DNA of 64,000 bases from Oscillospiraceae bacterium (GTDB taxonomy: Bacteria > Bacillota > Clostridia > Oscillospirales > Acutalibacteraceae), in assembly GCA_910574935.1 (NCBI GenBank), contig CAJTCU010000015.1, forward strand, positions 1 through 64,000, read 5' to 3'. The notes under the pieces are model-generated. The model made no database searches, had not been told where the DNA came from, and saw only the letters and a program-made list of their open reading frames with translations. Positions 9,638-16,953 of the stretch are shown here, in pieces; within the stretch, counting starts at the first letter, position 1, and each line of letters starts with the position of its first letter. The translations under genes were made by a program, and so were the position numbers.

Positions 9638-9666
9638 TTGACAGTATGCCCCCTGCGTGGTAAAAT
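9638..9666 (+). promoter_or_regulatory. sigma-A promoter of the nucleoside phosphorylase gene
   Basis: TTGACA and TAAAAT with a 17-base spacer, 35 bases upstream of the start codon. Confidence 0.75.
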
Positions 9667-9700
9667 TTAGATCCATTATTCATCATAAGGAGGCAGTACT

Positions 9701-10483
9701 ATGCAATGGATTTTTGAGGATGACCACTCCCGTCCTGTATTTACCCCAGAGGAACATATCAGCGGCAAGTTCCCCGATGGCAAAGTCCCTGGCCTGCCCC
9801 GCCGGGCCGTGTTGTTCTGCCTAAGCCGGGGCCTGCCCCTTTTGCGGGAGCGCTTTGGGGCAGAGGTCCTTCTGGAGGAGCTGCCGGGGTTCATCACCCC
9901 TACGCCGGTGCTGGTAGTTCCTGGCTATGGGGATGTCTGCTTTGTGGATGGTGGCCGGGGTGCGCCCCAGGCAGCCTCTGTAACAGAAACCCTCCACGCC
10001 ATGGGTGTAGAGGAGATGCTGGTGGTGGGCCTGTGCGGGGCCTTTGGCCAACAGGTGCAGGTGGGCGACCTGCTGATGCCGGAGAAAATCCTTAGTGAAG
10101 AGGGGGCCTCCCGGCACTATTTCGCCCGCCGGGAGATCGCCGTGCCCAGGGGGATTTGGACCCGGGAGCAGGCGGCGGAGGCCCTGGGGCAGGAAATAAA
10201 AGGGGAAAACACTGTCACCACCGACGCGGTGTACAGGCAGACTTTCTATAAGGAGGCCCAGTGGCGGGCCCAGGGGTATGTGGGGGTCGATATGGAAGCC
10301 TCCGCCATTGTGAACGTCTGCGAATACTACGGGCTGAAAAGCACCGTGCTCTTTATGGCCTCGGACAAGCACCCCCTAACCCCGGAGGGCCCCCGGTGGC
10401 GCTGGGGCGGAGAGGACTACGCCCTGTATAAGCGGAAGCAGGAGCGCTTTTTAACCGGCTGTGTAGAGCTGGCGCTGAAATAA
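9701..10483 (+). CDS. nucleoside phosphorylase (PNP/UDP family)
   Basis: 260 residues, with AAGGAGG 7 bases before the ATG. It is expected to cleave a purine or uridine nucleoside with phosphate to the free base and (deoxy)ribose-1-phosphate in the cytoplasm. The support is the phosphorylase-superfamily core: VVGLCGAFGQQVQVGDLLMP, TTDAVYR, and the substrate-binding GVDMEASAIVNVC near residue 198, followed by FMASD. Length and motif order suit the uridine/purine phosphorylase branch; the substrate cannot be fixed from sequence. It is monocistronic, with its own promoter and a strong shared terminator downstream. Confidence 0.8.
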   Translation: MQWIFEDDHSRPVFTPEEHISGKFPDGKVPGLPRRAVLFCLSRGLPLLRERFGAEVLLEELPGFITPTPVLVVPGYGDVCFVDGGRGAPQAASVTETLHAMGVEEMLVVGLCGAFGQQVQVGDLLMPEKILSEEGASRHYFARREIAVPRGIWTREQAAEALGQEIKGENTVTTDAVYRQTFYKEAQWRAQGYVGVDMEASAIVNVCEYYGLKSTVLFMASDKHPLTPEGPRWRWGGEDYALYKRKQERFLTGCVELALK

Positions 10484-10503
10484 ACCCCTGAAATTTGACA
10501 GTG

Positions 10504-10549
10504 GGACGCGGTCTAGGGGCGGGGAAAGCCGCCTGCTGAGACCGCGTCC
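10504..10549. terminator. bidirectional terminator between nucleoside phosphorylase and rsmI
   Basis: Perfect 11-bp stem GGACGCGGTCT / AGACCGCGTCC between two convergent genes. Confidence 0.75.
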
Positions 10550-10566
10550 TTATATCCCAGAGGCCC

Positions 10567-11406
10567 CTATCCCTCCGTCAGCGCCCGGTATATCTCCGAC
10601 TTCCTCTGCCCGCTCTCCTGGGCGGCCTGCCGGGCCGCCTGGCTGGCAGAGCAGCCCTGCTGCAGATATTCCCTGGCCAGCCCCACCGCGTCCTCCAGGG
10701 AACAGGCCTCCGCTGGCGCCGGGACCTCTCCCCCGGCCACTACCAGTACAAACTCCCCCCGGGGCTCCTGCTCCCGGTAATGGGCGGCGGCCTCTCCCAG
10801 GGTGGTGCGCCACACCTCCTCATGGAGCTTGGTCAGCTCCCGAACCACGGCAATTTTCCGCTGTGGCCCAAAGAGCTTTTCCAGGTCCCCCAGGGTGCGG
10901 CGCAGTTTGTGGGGGGCCTCGTAGAAGATCATGGTCCTGGTTTCCCCGCTGATTTGGGACAGGTGTTCCCGGCGGCTGTGCTTATTCATAGAGAGAAAAC
11001 CCTCGAAGGTAAAGCGCCCGGTAGGCAGGCCGCTGACCGCCAAGGCTGAAATGGCGGCGGTAGGGCCCGGCACCACATAGACAGGGATGTCCTCCTGGGC
11101 GCAGGCGCTGACCAGGCTCTCGCCCGGGTCAGAAACAGCGGGCATTCCTGCGTCAGATACAAGGGCGCAGGTATCTCCTGCTCGAAGCCGGGCCAGGATG
11201 GTCTCGCCCCGGCTGAGCTTGTTGTGCTCAAAATAGCTAAGCAGGGGTTTGCGCAGGCCAAAATGGTTCAATAAAGCCCTAGTAACCCGGGTGTCCTCAG
11301 CGGCAATAAAATCCGCCTGAGCTAGGGTCTCCCTCGCCCGGGGAGAGAAGTCTCCCAGGTTTCCAATGGGAGTACCCACAACATAAAGCGCGCCTTTTTC
11401 AAGCAT
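10567..11406 (-). CDS. rsmI: 16S rRNA (cytidine-1402-2'-O)-methyltransferase
   Basis: 279 residues, with GAAGGAGG before the ATG. A tetrapyrrole-methylase-fold SAM enzyme that methylates C1402 in the ribosomal P site. Diagnostic motifs are LYVVGTPIGNLGD at the N-terminus, AAEDTR, VSDAGMPAVSDPG, VVPGPTAAISALAVSGLPT and FYEAPHKL. The C-terminal region (EAVGLAREYLQQGCSASQAARQ in related frames) is the usual helical tail. It is the last gene of the minus-strand cluster, and its start overlaps the upstream methyltransferase by 8 bases, so the two are probably translationally coupled. Confidence 0.95.
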   Translation of the reverse strand: MLEKGALYVVGTPIGNLGDFSPRARETLAQADFIAAEDTRVTRALLNHFGLRKPLLSYFEHNKLSRGETILARLRAGDTCALVSDAGMPAVSDPGESLVSACAQEDIPVYVVPGPTAAISALAVSGLPTGRFTFEGFLSMNKHSRREHLSQISGETRTMIFYEAPHKLRRTLGDLEKLFGPQRKIAVVRELTKLHEEVWRTTLGEAAAHYREQEPRGEFVLVVAGGEVPAPAEACSLEDAVGLAREYLQQGCSASQAARQAAQESGQRKSEIYRALTEG

Positions 11407-12139
11407 TTGCGCCGCCTCCTTCTAAGTAATCTCCATAGATACGGACCATTTCGGCAGAAAGATCCCCTGCTTCTGTCTCAAGCACCAGCGGAGTTTCTAC
11501 TTCCAGCCCGGGCCCGCCGCCCCGGCGGCATTCCATTAGGAATAGATAAGGGGCCTTCTCTGGGCGGGCCTGTACCAGCCGCAGGCGTTTTGGCTCCAGT
11601 TCATGTTGGTGGAGAACCACCACCGCTTCGGCCAAGCGGCGGGCAGGTAGACAAAGGCAGATCCGCCCCCCGGTTTTTAGGGAATAACGGGCAGCCTGGG
11701 CCAATTCTGCCAGTGAGAGGGTCCCGCCGTGGCGGGCCAGGCCACGCTCGGCCTCCTGGGGAATCAGACCGCTGCCAGGGGAAAAATAGGGCGGATTGCA
11801 GGCGGCCAGGTCCAGGGCCTGATGGGGTAGACAGTTTTTATAATTTCGCAAATCCCCCTGCTGGACTGTGATAATTTCAGCAAGGCTGTTTTCGCTTGCG
11901 GAGTCCTCTGCCAGCCGCACGGCTTCTGGTTGCAGTTCCACTGCCAGAACGCTGGCTGGACGGCCTCTAGCACACCACAAGAGGGGGATTACCCCGCAGC
12001 CAGTGCCCAGGTCGGCGCAGCGCCAGCCGGGACGGGGCAGGGAGAAATCGGCCAAAAGCAGCGTGTCGGTATTAAAGCGGTGGGTCTCGTTGACCAAGAC
12101 CCGCAGGTCCCGGCCTAAAGGCTCCCAGTGAGTAGGCAT
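11399..12139 (-). CDS. tRNA1(Val) adenine-N6-methyltransferase-like protein (TrmN6/YabB)
   Basis: 246 residues from the ATG at 12139, which has AAGGGAGG in front; a further in-frame ATG at 12160 has none. A class I SAM methyltransferase: motif I is ADLGTGCGVIPLL, and the catalytic NPPY motif of N6-adenine methylases is in LAACNPPYFSPGSG. It also carries the N-terminal RFNTDTLLLADF segment typical of the TrmN6/YfiC group. The family methylates A37 of tRNA-Val; that substrate is inferred. As in Bacillus, it sits immediately before rsmI. Confidence 0.88.
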   Translation of the reverse strand: MPTHWEPLGRDLRVLVNETHRFNTDTLLLADFSLPRPGWRCADLGTGCGVIPLLWCARGRPASVLAVELQPEAVRLAEDSASENSLAEIITVQQGDLRNYKNCLPHQALDLAACNPPYFSPGSGLIPQEAERGLARHGGTLSLAELAQAARYSLKTGGRICLCLPARRLAEAVVVLHQHELEPKRLRLVQARPEKAPYLFLMECRRGGGPGLEVETPLVLETEAGDLSAEMVRIYGDYLEGGGANA

Positions 12140-12224
12140 AGCGCGCCTCCCTTCTCTCATAGTGAAAAATAGGGCAACCCTGCGTTCCGCGGGGTTCTAT
12201 CTTTTTTTAGAACCCTTTGCGCAA

Positions 12225-12261
12225 CAGAAAAAGCGGAACCCGCTACAGCCAGGCTCCGCTT
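12225..12261 (-). terminator. terminator downstream of the ferredoxin gene
   Basis: Minus-strand hairpin AAGCGGAGCC / GGTTCCGCTT followed by TTTTCT. Confidence 0.75.
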
Positions 12262-12281
12262 CTTTCTCTTTGCCGTTTGGC

Positions 12282-12452
12282 TTAGCCCTCCTGGGGCGCA
12301 CCCACAGGGCAAACACCAGCGCAAGCGCCGCAGTCCAGGCACTTGTCAGGATCGATTACGTACTTTCCGTCGCCCTCAGAGATAGCGTCGGCAGGGCACT
12401 CGCCGGCGCAGGCGCCGCAGGCAATGCACTCATCGTTAATGGTATATGGCAT
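12282..12452 (-). CDS. 2[4Fe-4S] ferredoxin
   Basis: 56 residues from the ATG at 12452, with GGAGGTG upstream; the ATG five codons earlier lies inside the ribosome binding site. Two classic cluster motifs are complete: CIACGACAGECP and CLDCGACAGVCP. Each supplies three cysteines to one cluster and the fourth to the other. A small cytoplasmic electron carrier of the clostridial type. It has its own promoter and terminator, so it is an independent unit placed inside the ricT-trmN cluster. Its redox partners are not identified here. Confidence 0.95.
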   Translation of the reverse strand: MPYTINDECIACGACAGECPADAISEGDGKYVIDPDKCLDCGACAGVCPVGAPQEG

Positions 12453-12482
12453 AAGAAACACCTCCATGGTTTTTATAAGCCT

Positions 12483-12510
12483 ATTTTAACATATTTTTCG
12501 GAAAATGCAA
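12483..12510 (-). promoter_or_regulatory. promoter of the ferredoxin gene
   Basis: On the minus strand, TTGCAT and TAAAAT with a 16-base spacer, 31 bases before the start codon. Confidence 0.6.
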
Positions 12511-12568
12511 CAGTTTTCCGGCTTATTTTTGCCGGTGGGGAATAATTCTTTATAAAGAAAACTTTGGA

Positions 12569-13432
12569 CTACTCCAAGTCCTTCAGCTGTTCCAGCTCTT
12601 GCTTTTCCACTTTTACCCGGCCGTCCCGCAGCAGCTTTACCTGGTCCACAGTGTATACTTTAGGCGCGGCGTCGGGGTCCTTATCCAGACGGACCGTAAG
12701 CTTATGGGTCAAAAGATTTTGGTCAATGACCACGCCCTTGCCATCTGGGGTAGAAACAATGGCGTTTACCTTGGGCGTGGTTTTCAGCAGGTCCTGGTAG
12801 GCCTCCTGCTCATATTTTAGGCAGCACATCAGCCGTCCGCAGGCTCCGGAAATCTTCACCGGGTTTAGGGAAAGTCCCTGCTCTTTAGCCATTTTAATGG
12901 AGACTGGCTGGAATCCACCTAAAAAGGAACCACAGCAAAAGGGCCGGCCGCATATGCCAATGCCCCCCAGCATTTTAGCCTCGTCCCGCACGCCAATCTG
13001 CCGCAGCTCTATGCGGGTACGGAACATTCCAGCCAGGTCTTTCACCAGCTCCCGGAAATCCACCCGGCCGTCGGCGGTGAAGTAGAAAAGGATTTTGCTG
13101 TTATCAAACGTATACTCTACCTCTACCAGCTTCATCTCCAGGCCCCGGGCGGCAATGCGCTTTTCACAAGCTTTAAAGGCGGATTTCTCTTTTTTATGGT
13201 TCTCCTCCACCCGGTGCAGGTCCTCGGAAGTGGCCCGGCGAATCAGCCGCCGCAGAGGCTGCACAATAGAGGAGTCCCGTACCTGGCGGTTTTCCATGGC
13301 CACCTCGCCGCACTCCACACCTCGGGCGGTCTCCACAATCGCCATGTCGCCCTTGGAAAGTTTTTCTTCGCCGGGGTCGAAATAGTAGACCTTGCCGGTG
13401 CTTTTAAATCGTACGCCAATTACTTCTGCCAT
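12569..13432 (-). CDS. ricT: PSP1-domain protein RicT (YaaT)
   Basis: 287 residues, TAGGAGATG before the ATG. In Bacillus, RicT works with RicA and RicF to carry Fe-S clusters and to activate RNase Y and sporulation signalling. The PSP1 domain is clear: MAEVIGVRFKSTGKVYYFDP, VDFRELVKDLAGMFRTRIELRQIGVRDEAK. It is followed by the cysteine-rich ICGRPFCC and ACGRLMCCLKYE signatures. It lies directly downstream of holB, as in B. subtilis. No ricA or ricF is in the window. Confidence 0.93.
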   Translation of the reverse strand: MAEVIGVRFKSTGKVYYFDPGEEKLSKGDMAIVETARGVECGEVAMENRQVRDSSIVQPLRRLIRRATSEDLHRVEENHKKEKSAFKACEKRIAARGLEMKLVEVEYTFDNSKILFYFTADGRVDFRELVKDLAGMFRTRIELRQIGVRDEAKMLGGIGICGRPFCCGSFLGGFQPVSIKMAKEQGLSLNPVKISGACGRLMCCLKYEQEAYQDLLKTTPKVNAIVSTPDGKGVVIDQNLLTHKLTVRLDKDPDAAPKVYTVDQVKLLRDGRVKVEKQELEQLKDLE

Positions 13433-13583
13433 GGTTCATCTCCTATGGGATTTAAAAATAGAGCTGGCACATCCATTGTTCTGGTTCTTTGAATGATGCG
13501 GGTTTTGCGGCGCCGGATCCTGGGCAGGACGCATCGTGGTTCCAGGCCGTTTTTGTGTGATACGGTCCCTAGGTCTCGCGGCC

Positions 13584-14558
13584 TTAACCAGAGAGCAGGT
13601 CAGCGCACAGGCAGGTGACAAGTAGAGAGCCGTTGGCATTGCGTTCCAACTTCTCCCGGTACTGGTCCGCCAGGGTGGGCAGATGGGCCAGGCGCTTCAT
13701 GGGCAAAGCGCACAAGCGGTCCGCGGCCTGGGGCGCGCCGCCCAGCAGGGTCTCTCCGCCGCTTCGCAGCACACAGGCGTCCCGAAAGATCAGTGCCAGC
13801 CGGGCTAGTACATCCCGGAATAGGGCCCGGTCCTTTTGCAGCGGCGCGGCGGTTTTTAGCAGGACATGCCCCCCAGGAGAGAGCATCCCATCCACCATGC
13901 CCACAGCCACTTCAAAAGCCCGGCGGGCCCCGCCGTTTTCCAGCTCCTCCAGCATTCGGCCCAGATTTCCCCCGCACAGGCGGGCCAGCTCCTGGGCCCG
14001 GGAAGAGTCCACCTGCTTTTCCCGTTCCAGCCACTGGGCGGCTTCAGCTTCCTCTAGAGGCAAAAGGGTGAAGATTTGTGCCCGGGAACGGATGGTGGGC
14101 AGCACGGAGTCCGCGCTGGGGCAGATCAAAATAAAAACCGCACCCTGGGGGGGCTCTTCAATCAGTTTTAGCAGCTTGTTCTGGGCAGCGTCCAGGGTAC
14201 GAGTCCCCATGTTAAGGATGTATACATTATAAAGCGACTCATCGGGCATCCGATAGGCGTCCTCTAAAACAGCCCGTATGGTGTCCACATTTAGGGCTTT
14301 GGAAACACCGCTGCCCTCTACCACCCGCAGATCCGGGTGGCTGCCCGCCGCCGCCCGTACGCAGCTGGGGCACACGCCGCAGGGAGCCTGGTCCCTGTTG
14401 CGGCAGACCAAAGCTTTGCCCAGTAGAGCGGCCAGGGTGCGTTTACCGGTGCCAGGCTCTCCCTGTAAAATCACCGCATGGGGAAAACGCCCTGCCGAAA
14501 AAGCGGCGCTTAAGGCCTGCTTAACACCATCATTGCCCGCAAAGCTGGAGAAATTCAT
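13584..14558 (-). CDS. holB: DNA polymerase III delta-prime subunit
   Basis: 324 residues. A clamp-loader AAA+ ATPase subunit. The N-terminus has the Walker A GEPGTGKRT at residues 34-42. A zinc-binding set follows (CRNRDQAPCGVCPSC), then VRAVLEDAYRMPDESLYNVYILN and NKLLKLIEEPP, which are typical of delta-prime. The C-terminal oligomerisation part is weakly conserved, as usual. It starts 9 bases after the darA stop, in the conserved order darA-holB-ricT. The 151 bases between holB and ricT hold no gene that I can see. Confidence 0.93.
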   Translation of the reverse strand: MNFSSFAGNDGVKQALSAAFSAGRFPHAVILQGEPGTGKRTLAALLGKALVCRNRDQAPCGVCPSCVRAAAGSHPDLRVVEGSGVSKALNVDTIRAVLEDAYRMPDESLYNVYILNMGTRTLDAAQNKLLKLIEEPPQGAVFILICPSADSVLPTIRSRAQIFTLLPLEEAEAAQWLEREKQVDSSRAQELARLCGGNLGRMLEELENGGARRAFEVAVGMVDGMLSPGGHVLLKTAAPLQKDRALFRDVLARLALIFRDACVLRSGGETLLGGAPQAADRLCALPMKRLAHLPTLADQYREKLERNANGSLLVTCLCADLLSG

Positions 14559-14567
14559 AAGCTCTTC

Positions 14568-14891
14568 TTATACCTTTTCAAAGCGGTCCACGTTTAGCAC
14601 AAAGATGGTGGAACCGCCCACAGTGACCTCTACTGGGAAGGAAGAGTACATGCCCACCTCCATGGTAGAGGAGTGGGGTACGATCTGGGTGCGGCGGCTG
14701 CTGTATTTTGAGATAATCCCAATGACCTCGTCCACCTTGCCGTCCTCTACGCCGGAAATAAAGGTAGTGTTGCCGGCCATAAGAAAGCCGCCGGTGGTGG
14801 CCAGTTTGGTTACAGAGAAGCCCTCGCGGGTCAGCGCGGAGGACACGGCTCCGCTGTCGTCGTTGCTCACTATGGCAAGAATCAGTTTCAT
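14568..14891 (-). CDS. darA: cyclic-di-AMP receptor of the DarA/PstA (YaaQ) family
   Basis: 107 residues from the ATG at 14891 with GAAAGGA upstream. It is a PII-like trimeric signalling protein that binds c-di-AMP. Family features are visible: MKLILAIVSNDDSGAVSSALTREGFSVTKLATTGGFL, GNTTFISGVEDGKVDEVIGIISKYSSRR, and the C-terminal VGGSTIFVLNVDRFEKV. Size and neighbours (holB, ricT) match the Bacillus locus. It heads the minus-strand operon. Confidence 0.93.
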   Translation of the reverse strand: MKLILAIVSNDDSGAVSSALTREGFSVTKLATTGGFLMAGNTTFISGVEDGKVDEVIGIISKYSSRRTQIVPHSSTMEVGMYSSFPVEVTVGGSTIFVLNVDRFEKV

Positions 14892-15024
14892 AATAGGGAA
14901 TCGTCCTTTCTCAGGAAGTCTAGGCCCTACGGCCAAAGGCCGGCCTTCTGGTACTATTGTAGCATAAAACCAGAAGAAAAGCCAGCGTTTTTTGCGGTAT
15001 TTCCAGAAGACTGGCAAATAGGAA

Positions 15025-15051
15025 GGGGCGCTCCGCAAAAAGGAGCGCCCC
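15025..15051. terminator. strong GC hairpin between the 15.1-kb small gene and darA
   Basis: Perfect 10-bp stem GGGGCGCTCC / GGAGCGCCCC with an A/T-rich loop; it would terminate the small minus-strand gene upstream. Confidence 0.65.
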
Positions 15052-15074
15052 GGGGAAAGACTTTGTGCGGGCTT

Positions 15075-15275
15075 CTACCGTCCCTCTGGCTTTTTACGGG
15101 GAATGGCCATAGAAGACAGCTGCTGGTAGCTCTCCCATTCTTCCGGGTCTTTAGGGGACTTATACATCAGGCCCGTACATTCGTTCACAGAGGCTACGTT
15201 GGAAATATCAGGAAAAAATTCCTGAGAGGGCTCCTGGTGTTCGCGGTAGTCGATTTTGCGCTTTGGGTTTGGCAT
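15075..15275 (-). CDS. small hypothetical protein
   Basis: 66 residues from ATG at 15275, with GGAGG 8 bases upstream, followed by a terminator hairpin. Hydrophilic and charged (MPNPKRKIDYREHQEPSQEF at the start, IPRKKPEGR at the end). It has no membrane segment and a single cysteine. I do not recognise the family. The good ribosome binding site and terminator argue that it is real. Confidence 0.6.
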   Translation of the reverse strand: MPNPKRKIDYREHQEPSQEFFPDISNVASVNECTGLMYKSPKDPEEWESYQQLSSMAIPRKKPEGR

Positions 15276-15425
15276 CTTAAAGGACCTCCTAAGAAATGAT
15301 TTTGGGAGTAGTATGCCCGGGCAGGAGAACATTACGCAAAGCCTATCGGAACAGGTTTTGGTACAAGGAATCGTATCCATGGTTTCACAGGTTTGCCAAG
15401 TTTTTACAACAGGGGTTCCAGTCTA

Positions 15426-15586
15426 GGGCTTGTTTGAAAATAGAGGAAATGACGGATTTTTGCCCAGAAGCGGCCAGCTTTAAGGAAAAAACCGCAAGGA
15501 ATCCTTGCGTATTACGAGGATTTTCGACGCAGAAGAGGACCCCTTCTGGGCAAAATGACGGTGTTTTCGATGTTTCAAACAAGCCC
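15426..15586 (+). mobile_element. MITE-1 copy (161 bp, TA-flanked)
   Basis: Begins GGGCTTGTTTGAAAA and ends with the inverted TTTCAAACAAGCCC; both ends abut TA (15424-15425 and 15587-15588). It closely matches the elements at 28792-28952 (inverted) and 40876-41037. No transposase is encoded. The TA target and the ends suggest mobilisation by an IS630/Tc1-mariner transposase. Confidence 0.8.
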
Positions 15587-15668
15587 TAATTTACCGAAAA
15601 GATAGGTGCTATACCCTGGGCGCCCCGCATATATATAACTGTAAATCCTCCGAAAGCTGGTGACCATA

Positions 15669-16085
15669 TTGATCAATAGTTTTACTCCCGCCTTTGCCCA
15701 GCGCCTGGCCCGCCGGCCCAACGCTTGGGCGGCCATGCGGGGGCAAGAGAATTCCCGGCTGGTGGGCACCCTAAAGCTGTACCAGACCACAGCGGGGGTG
15801 GTGGCCGCGGCGGAGTTTTGGGGCCTGCCACAAAACGAAGGGAACCCAAAGGGCCTGTTTAAGCTGTGTATTTATAGCGAGAGCCAGGGCGAAGGGGTTT
15901 TGGCGGCGGAACTTCCCACTTTGCTGGGAAACCGGGGCTATGCCTGGGGAGCGGCGCTTAGCAGCCGGTTTACCATACGGGACGTGATGGGGTGTACAGC
16001 GGCCCTGCTCGTTGGCCCGGGGAGCGAAGCCGCCCAACCCTCTGGCGGCGCGGGCGAAATTATAGCGCGCGGGACAATTAAATAG
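15669..16085 (+). CDS. Cu/Zn-superoxide-dismutase-like protein lacking metal ligands
   Basis: About 138 residues. I prefer TTG at 15669, 8 bases after GGTGA; GTG at 15660 is the other choice. The fold signature of clostridial SOD-family proteins is present: AWAAMRGQENSRLVGTLKLY, GVVAAAEFWGLP, LLGNRGYAWGAALSSRFT, and AAQPSGGAGEIIARGTI. However, the metal-binding positions are gone. The usual HIH is CIY, the histidine/glycine-rich active loop is deleted, and HAGDLP is LAAELP. It is probably not a superoxide dismutase; a structural or binding role is inferred. A terminator follows at once. Confidence 0.7.
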   Translation: MINSFTPAFAQRLARRPNAWAAMRGQENSRLVGTLKLYQTTAGVVAAAEFWGLPQNEGNPKGLFKLCIYSESQGEGVLAAELPTLLGNRGYAWGAALSSRFTIRDVMGCTAALLVGPGSEAAQPSGGAGEIIARGTIK

Positions 16086-16087
16086 AG

Positions 16088-16120
16088 AAGCGGGGGAGCT
16101 TTTGCCTCCCCCGCTTTGTT
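16088..16120 (+). terminator. terminator of the SOD-like gene
   Basis: AAGCGGGGGAG / CCTCCCCCGCTT hairpin followed by TGTTTT. Confidence 0.85.
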
Positions 16121-16126
16121 TTCCAC

Positions 16127-16148
16127 TGGAATTGTGCGGTATTGCCTT
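16127..16148. repeat. remnant end of MITE-2
   Basis: GAATTGTGCGGTATTGCCTTA is nearly identical to the right end of the element at 37163-37336. No other part of the element is present, and the SLOG gene stop lies at its edge. Confidence 0.55.
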
Positions 16149-16482
16149 AAAAATGGAACACCGTGACCGGCCGGTGGTAACGCGGACAGTTCTCAATGAT
16201 AAACTTTGTCCCCTGGGAAGCGCCATCCCAAAAAGCCAGTACTTGATCCGCATATTGGATAATTTGAAGATTGCGTTTTAGGGGCGCAAAACGTCCGTAA
16301 CGCTGGTATTCAGGCAGGAACTCTGTGAGCTTTAGATTGTGAGACAGCGCGTATTCACGGGCGCAAATATCCACACCTTTTGCGCCGCCGGAAACAATTT
16401 CACTGGTACCCTGAGGCAGATAGATTTCCAGATCTGGTATTTGCAGGCCTCTAGAACCAACAACAGCCACTTTCAAAACCAT
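16147..16482 (-). CDS. SLOG-family (DUF2493-like) nucleotide-binding protein
   Basis: 111 residues from the ATG at 16482, with GAGGGG upstream. A single Rossmann-like SLOG domain. The Gly-rich start is KVAVVGSRGL, then EIVSGGAKGVDICAREYA, then EFLPEYQRYGRFAPLKRN and ADQVLAFWDGASQGTKFIIE. These are the hallmarks of the YspA/DUF2493 group that binds nucleotide-derived ligands. The ligand and role are unknown. Divergent from a ribbon-helix-helix protein across an AT-rich region with a dyad, so it may be repressed by that neighbour. Confidence 0.85.
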   Translation of the reverse strand: MVLKVAVVGSRGLQIPDLEIYLPQGTSEIVSGGAKGVDICAREYALSHNLKLTEFLPEYQRYGRFAPLKRNLQIIQYADQVLAFWDGASQGTKFIIENCPRYHRPVTVFHF

Positions 16483-16509
16483 ATGCCCCCTCAAAAAATA
16501 TACGTCACT

Positions 16510-16522
16510 ATTATGTCATAAT
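16510..16522. promoter_or_regulatory. candidate operator between SLOG and RHH genes
   Basis: Perfect dyad ATTATG-T-CATAAT. It lies with TACGTCA (16501-16507) and its inverse TGACGTA (16584-16590) in the divergent promoter region. A TATAAT box for the plus-strand gene is at 16557-16562. Confidence 0.4.
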
Positions 16523-16601
16523 ACCACTATTTTCGGGTTTTTGGCAAATTTTTCACTATAATTAAGTCAAAAAAACTCAAATATGACGTAAAAGAGATGG
16601 C

Positions 16602-16781
16602 ATGATGGAGGAAAAAATTTTACGCTATACCTTACGGGTAGACCGTTCCATGTTCCAAAAATTTAAATACATAGCAGAATCCAATGGCCGTTCCGCCAAC
16701 CGAGAGATCGAGCAGTACCTGAAAAAGCGAGTGGCTGCCTATGAAAAGGAAAACGGGCCGATTCCTTCTGGGGAAGAGTAG
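16602..16781 (+). CDS. Arc-like ribbon-helix-helix protein
   Basis: 59 residues. YTLRVDRSMFQKFKYIAESN forms the beta strand and first helix; GRSANREIEQYLKKRVAAYEKE is the second helix. This matches the Arc/MetJ ribbon-helix-helix fold. Two ATGs are adjacent (16602 and 16605); the ribosome binding site is a weak AGAGATGG. Size and fold predict a dimeric DNA-binding autorepressor or antitoxin-like protein. The divergent SLOG gene is the only candidate partner. A terminator follows. Confidence 0.8.
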   Translation: MMEEKILRYTLRVDRSMFQKFKYIAESNGRSANREIEQYLKKRVAAYEKENGPIPSGEE

Positions 16782-16841
16782 GGCCTTGTATCATTTGTCT
16801 GTTTTTAGGGTTTTATGTAGATAGGGCTGCTGTGCTGGCCC

Positions 16842-16875
16842 AGCCTGGCTCTTGTACATATGGGCCGGGCTTTTT
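16842..16875 (+). terminator. terminator after the RHH gene
   Basis: Stem AGCCTGGCTC / GGGCCGGGCT (with G-U pairs) followed by TTTT. Confidence 0.65.
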
Positions 16876-16902
16876 GCTTTGGAGACTGGCCTTTGCCGCT
16901 AC

Positions 16903-16931
16903 TTGACCTCTCCCCCCTTTTGTAGTAAAAT
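16903..16931 (+). promoter_or_regulatory. promoter of the galT-comF-fol operon
   Basis: TTGACC and TAAAAT with a 17-base spacer, 23 bases before the galT ATG. Confidence 0.7.
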
Positions 16932-16953
16932 GGCTTCATAAGGAGGGACCAAT

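Noticed and set aside
15426-15586. A conserved minus-strand peptide within MITE-1 (SFCPEG...GFLAVFSLKL...SVISSIFKQAL) seen in two copies
   Set aside because: The third copy (40876-41037) has stop codons in the same frame, so similarity reflects the repeat DNA and not selection for a protein.
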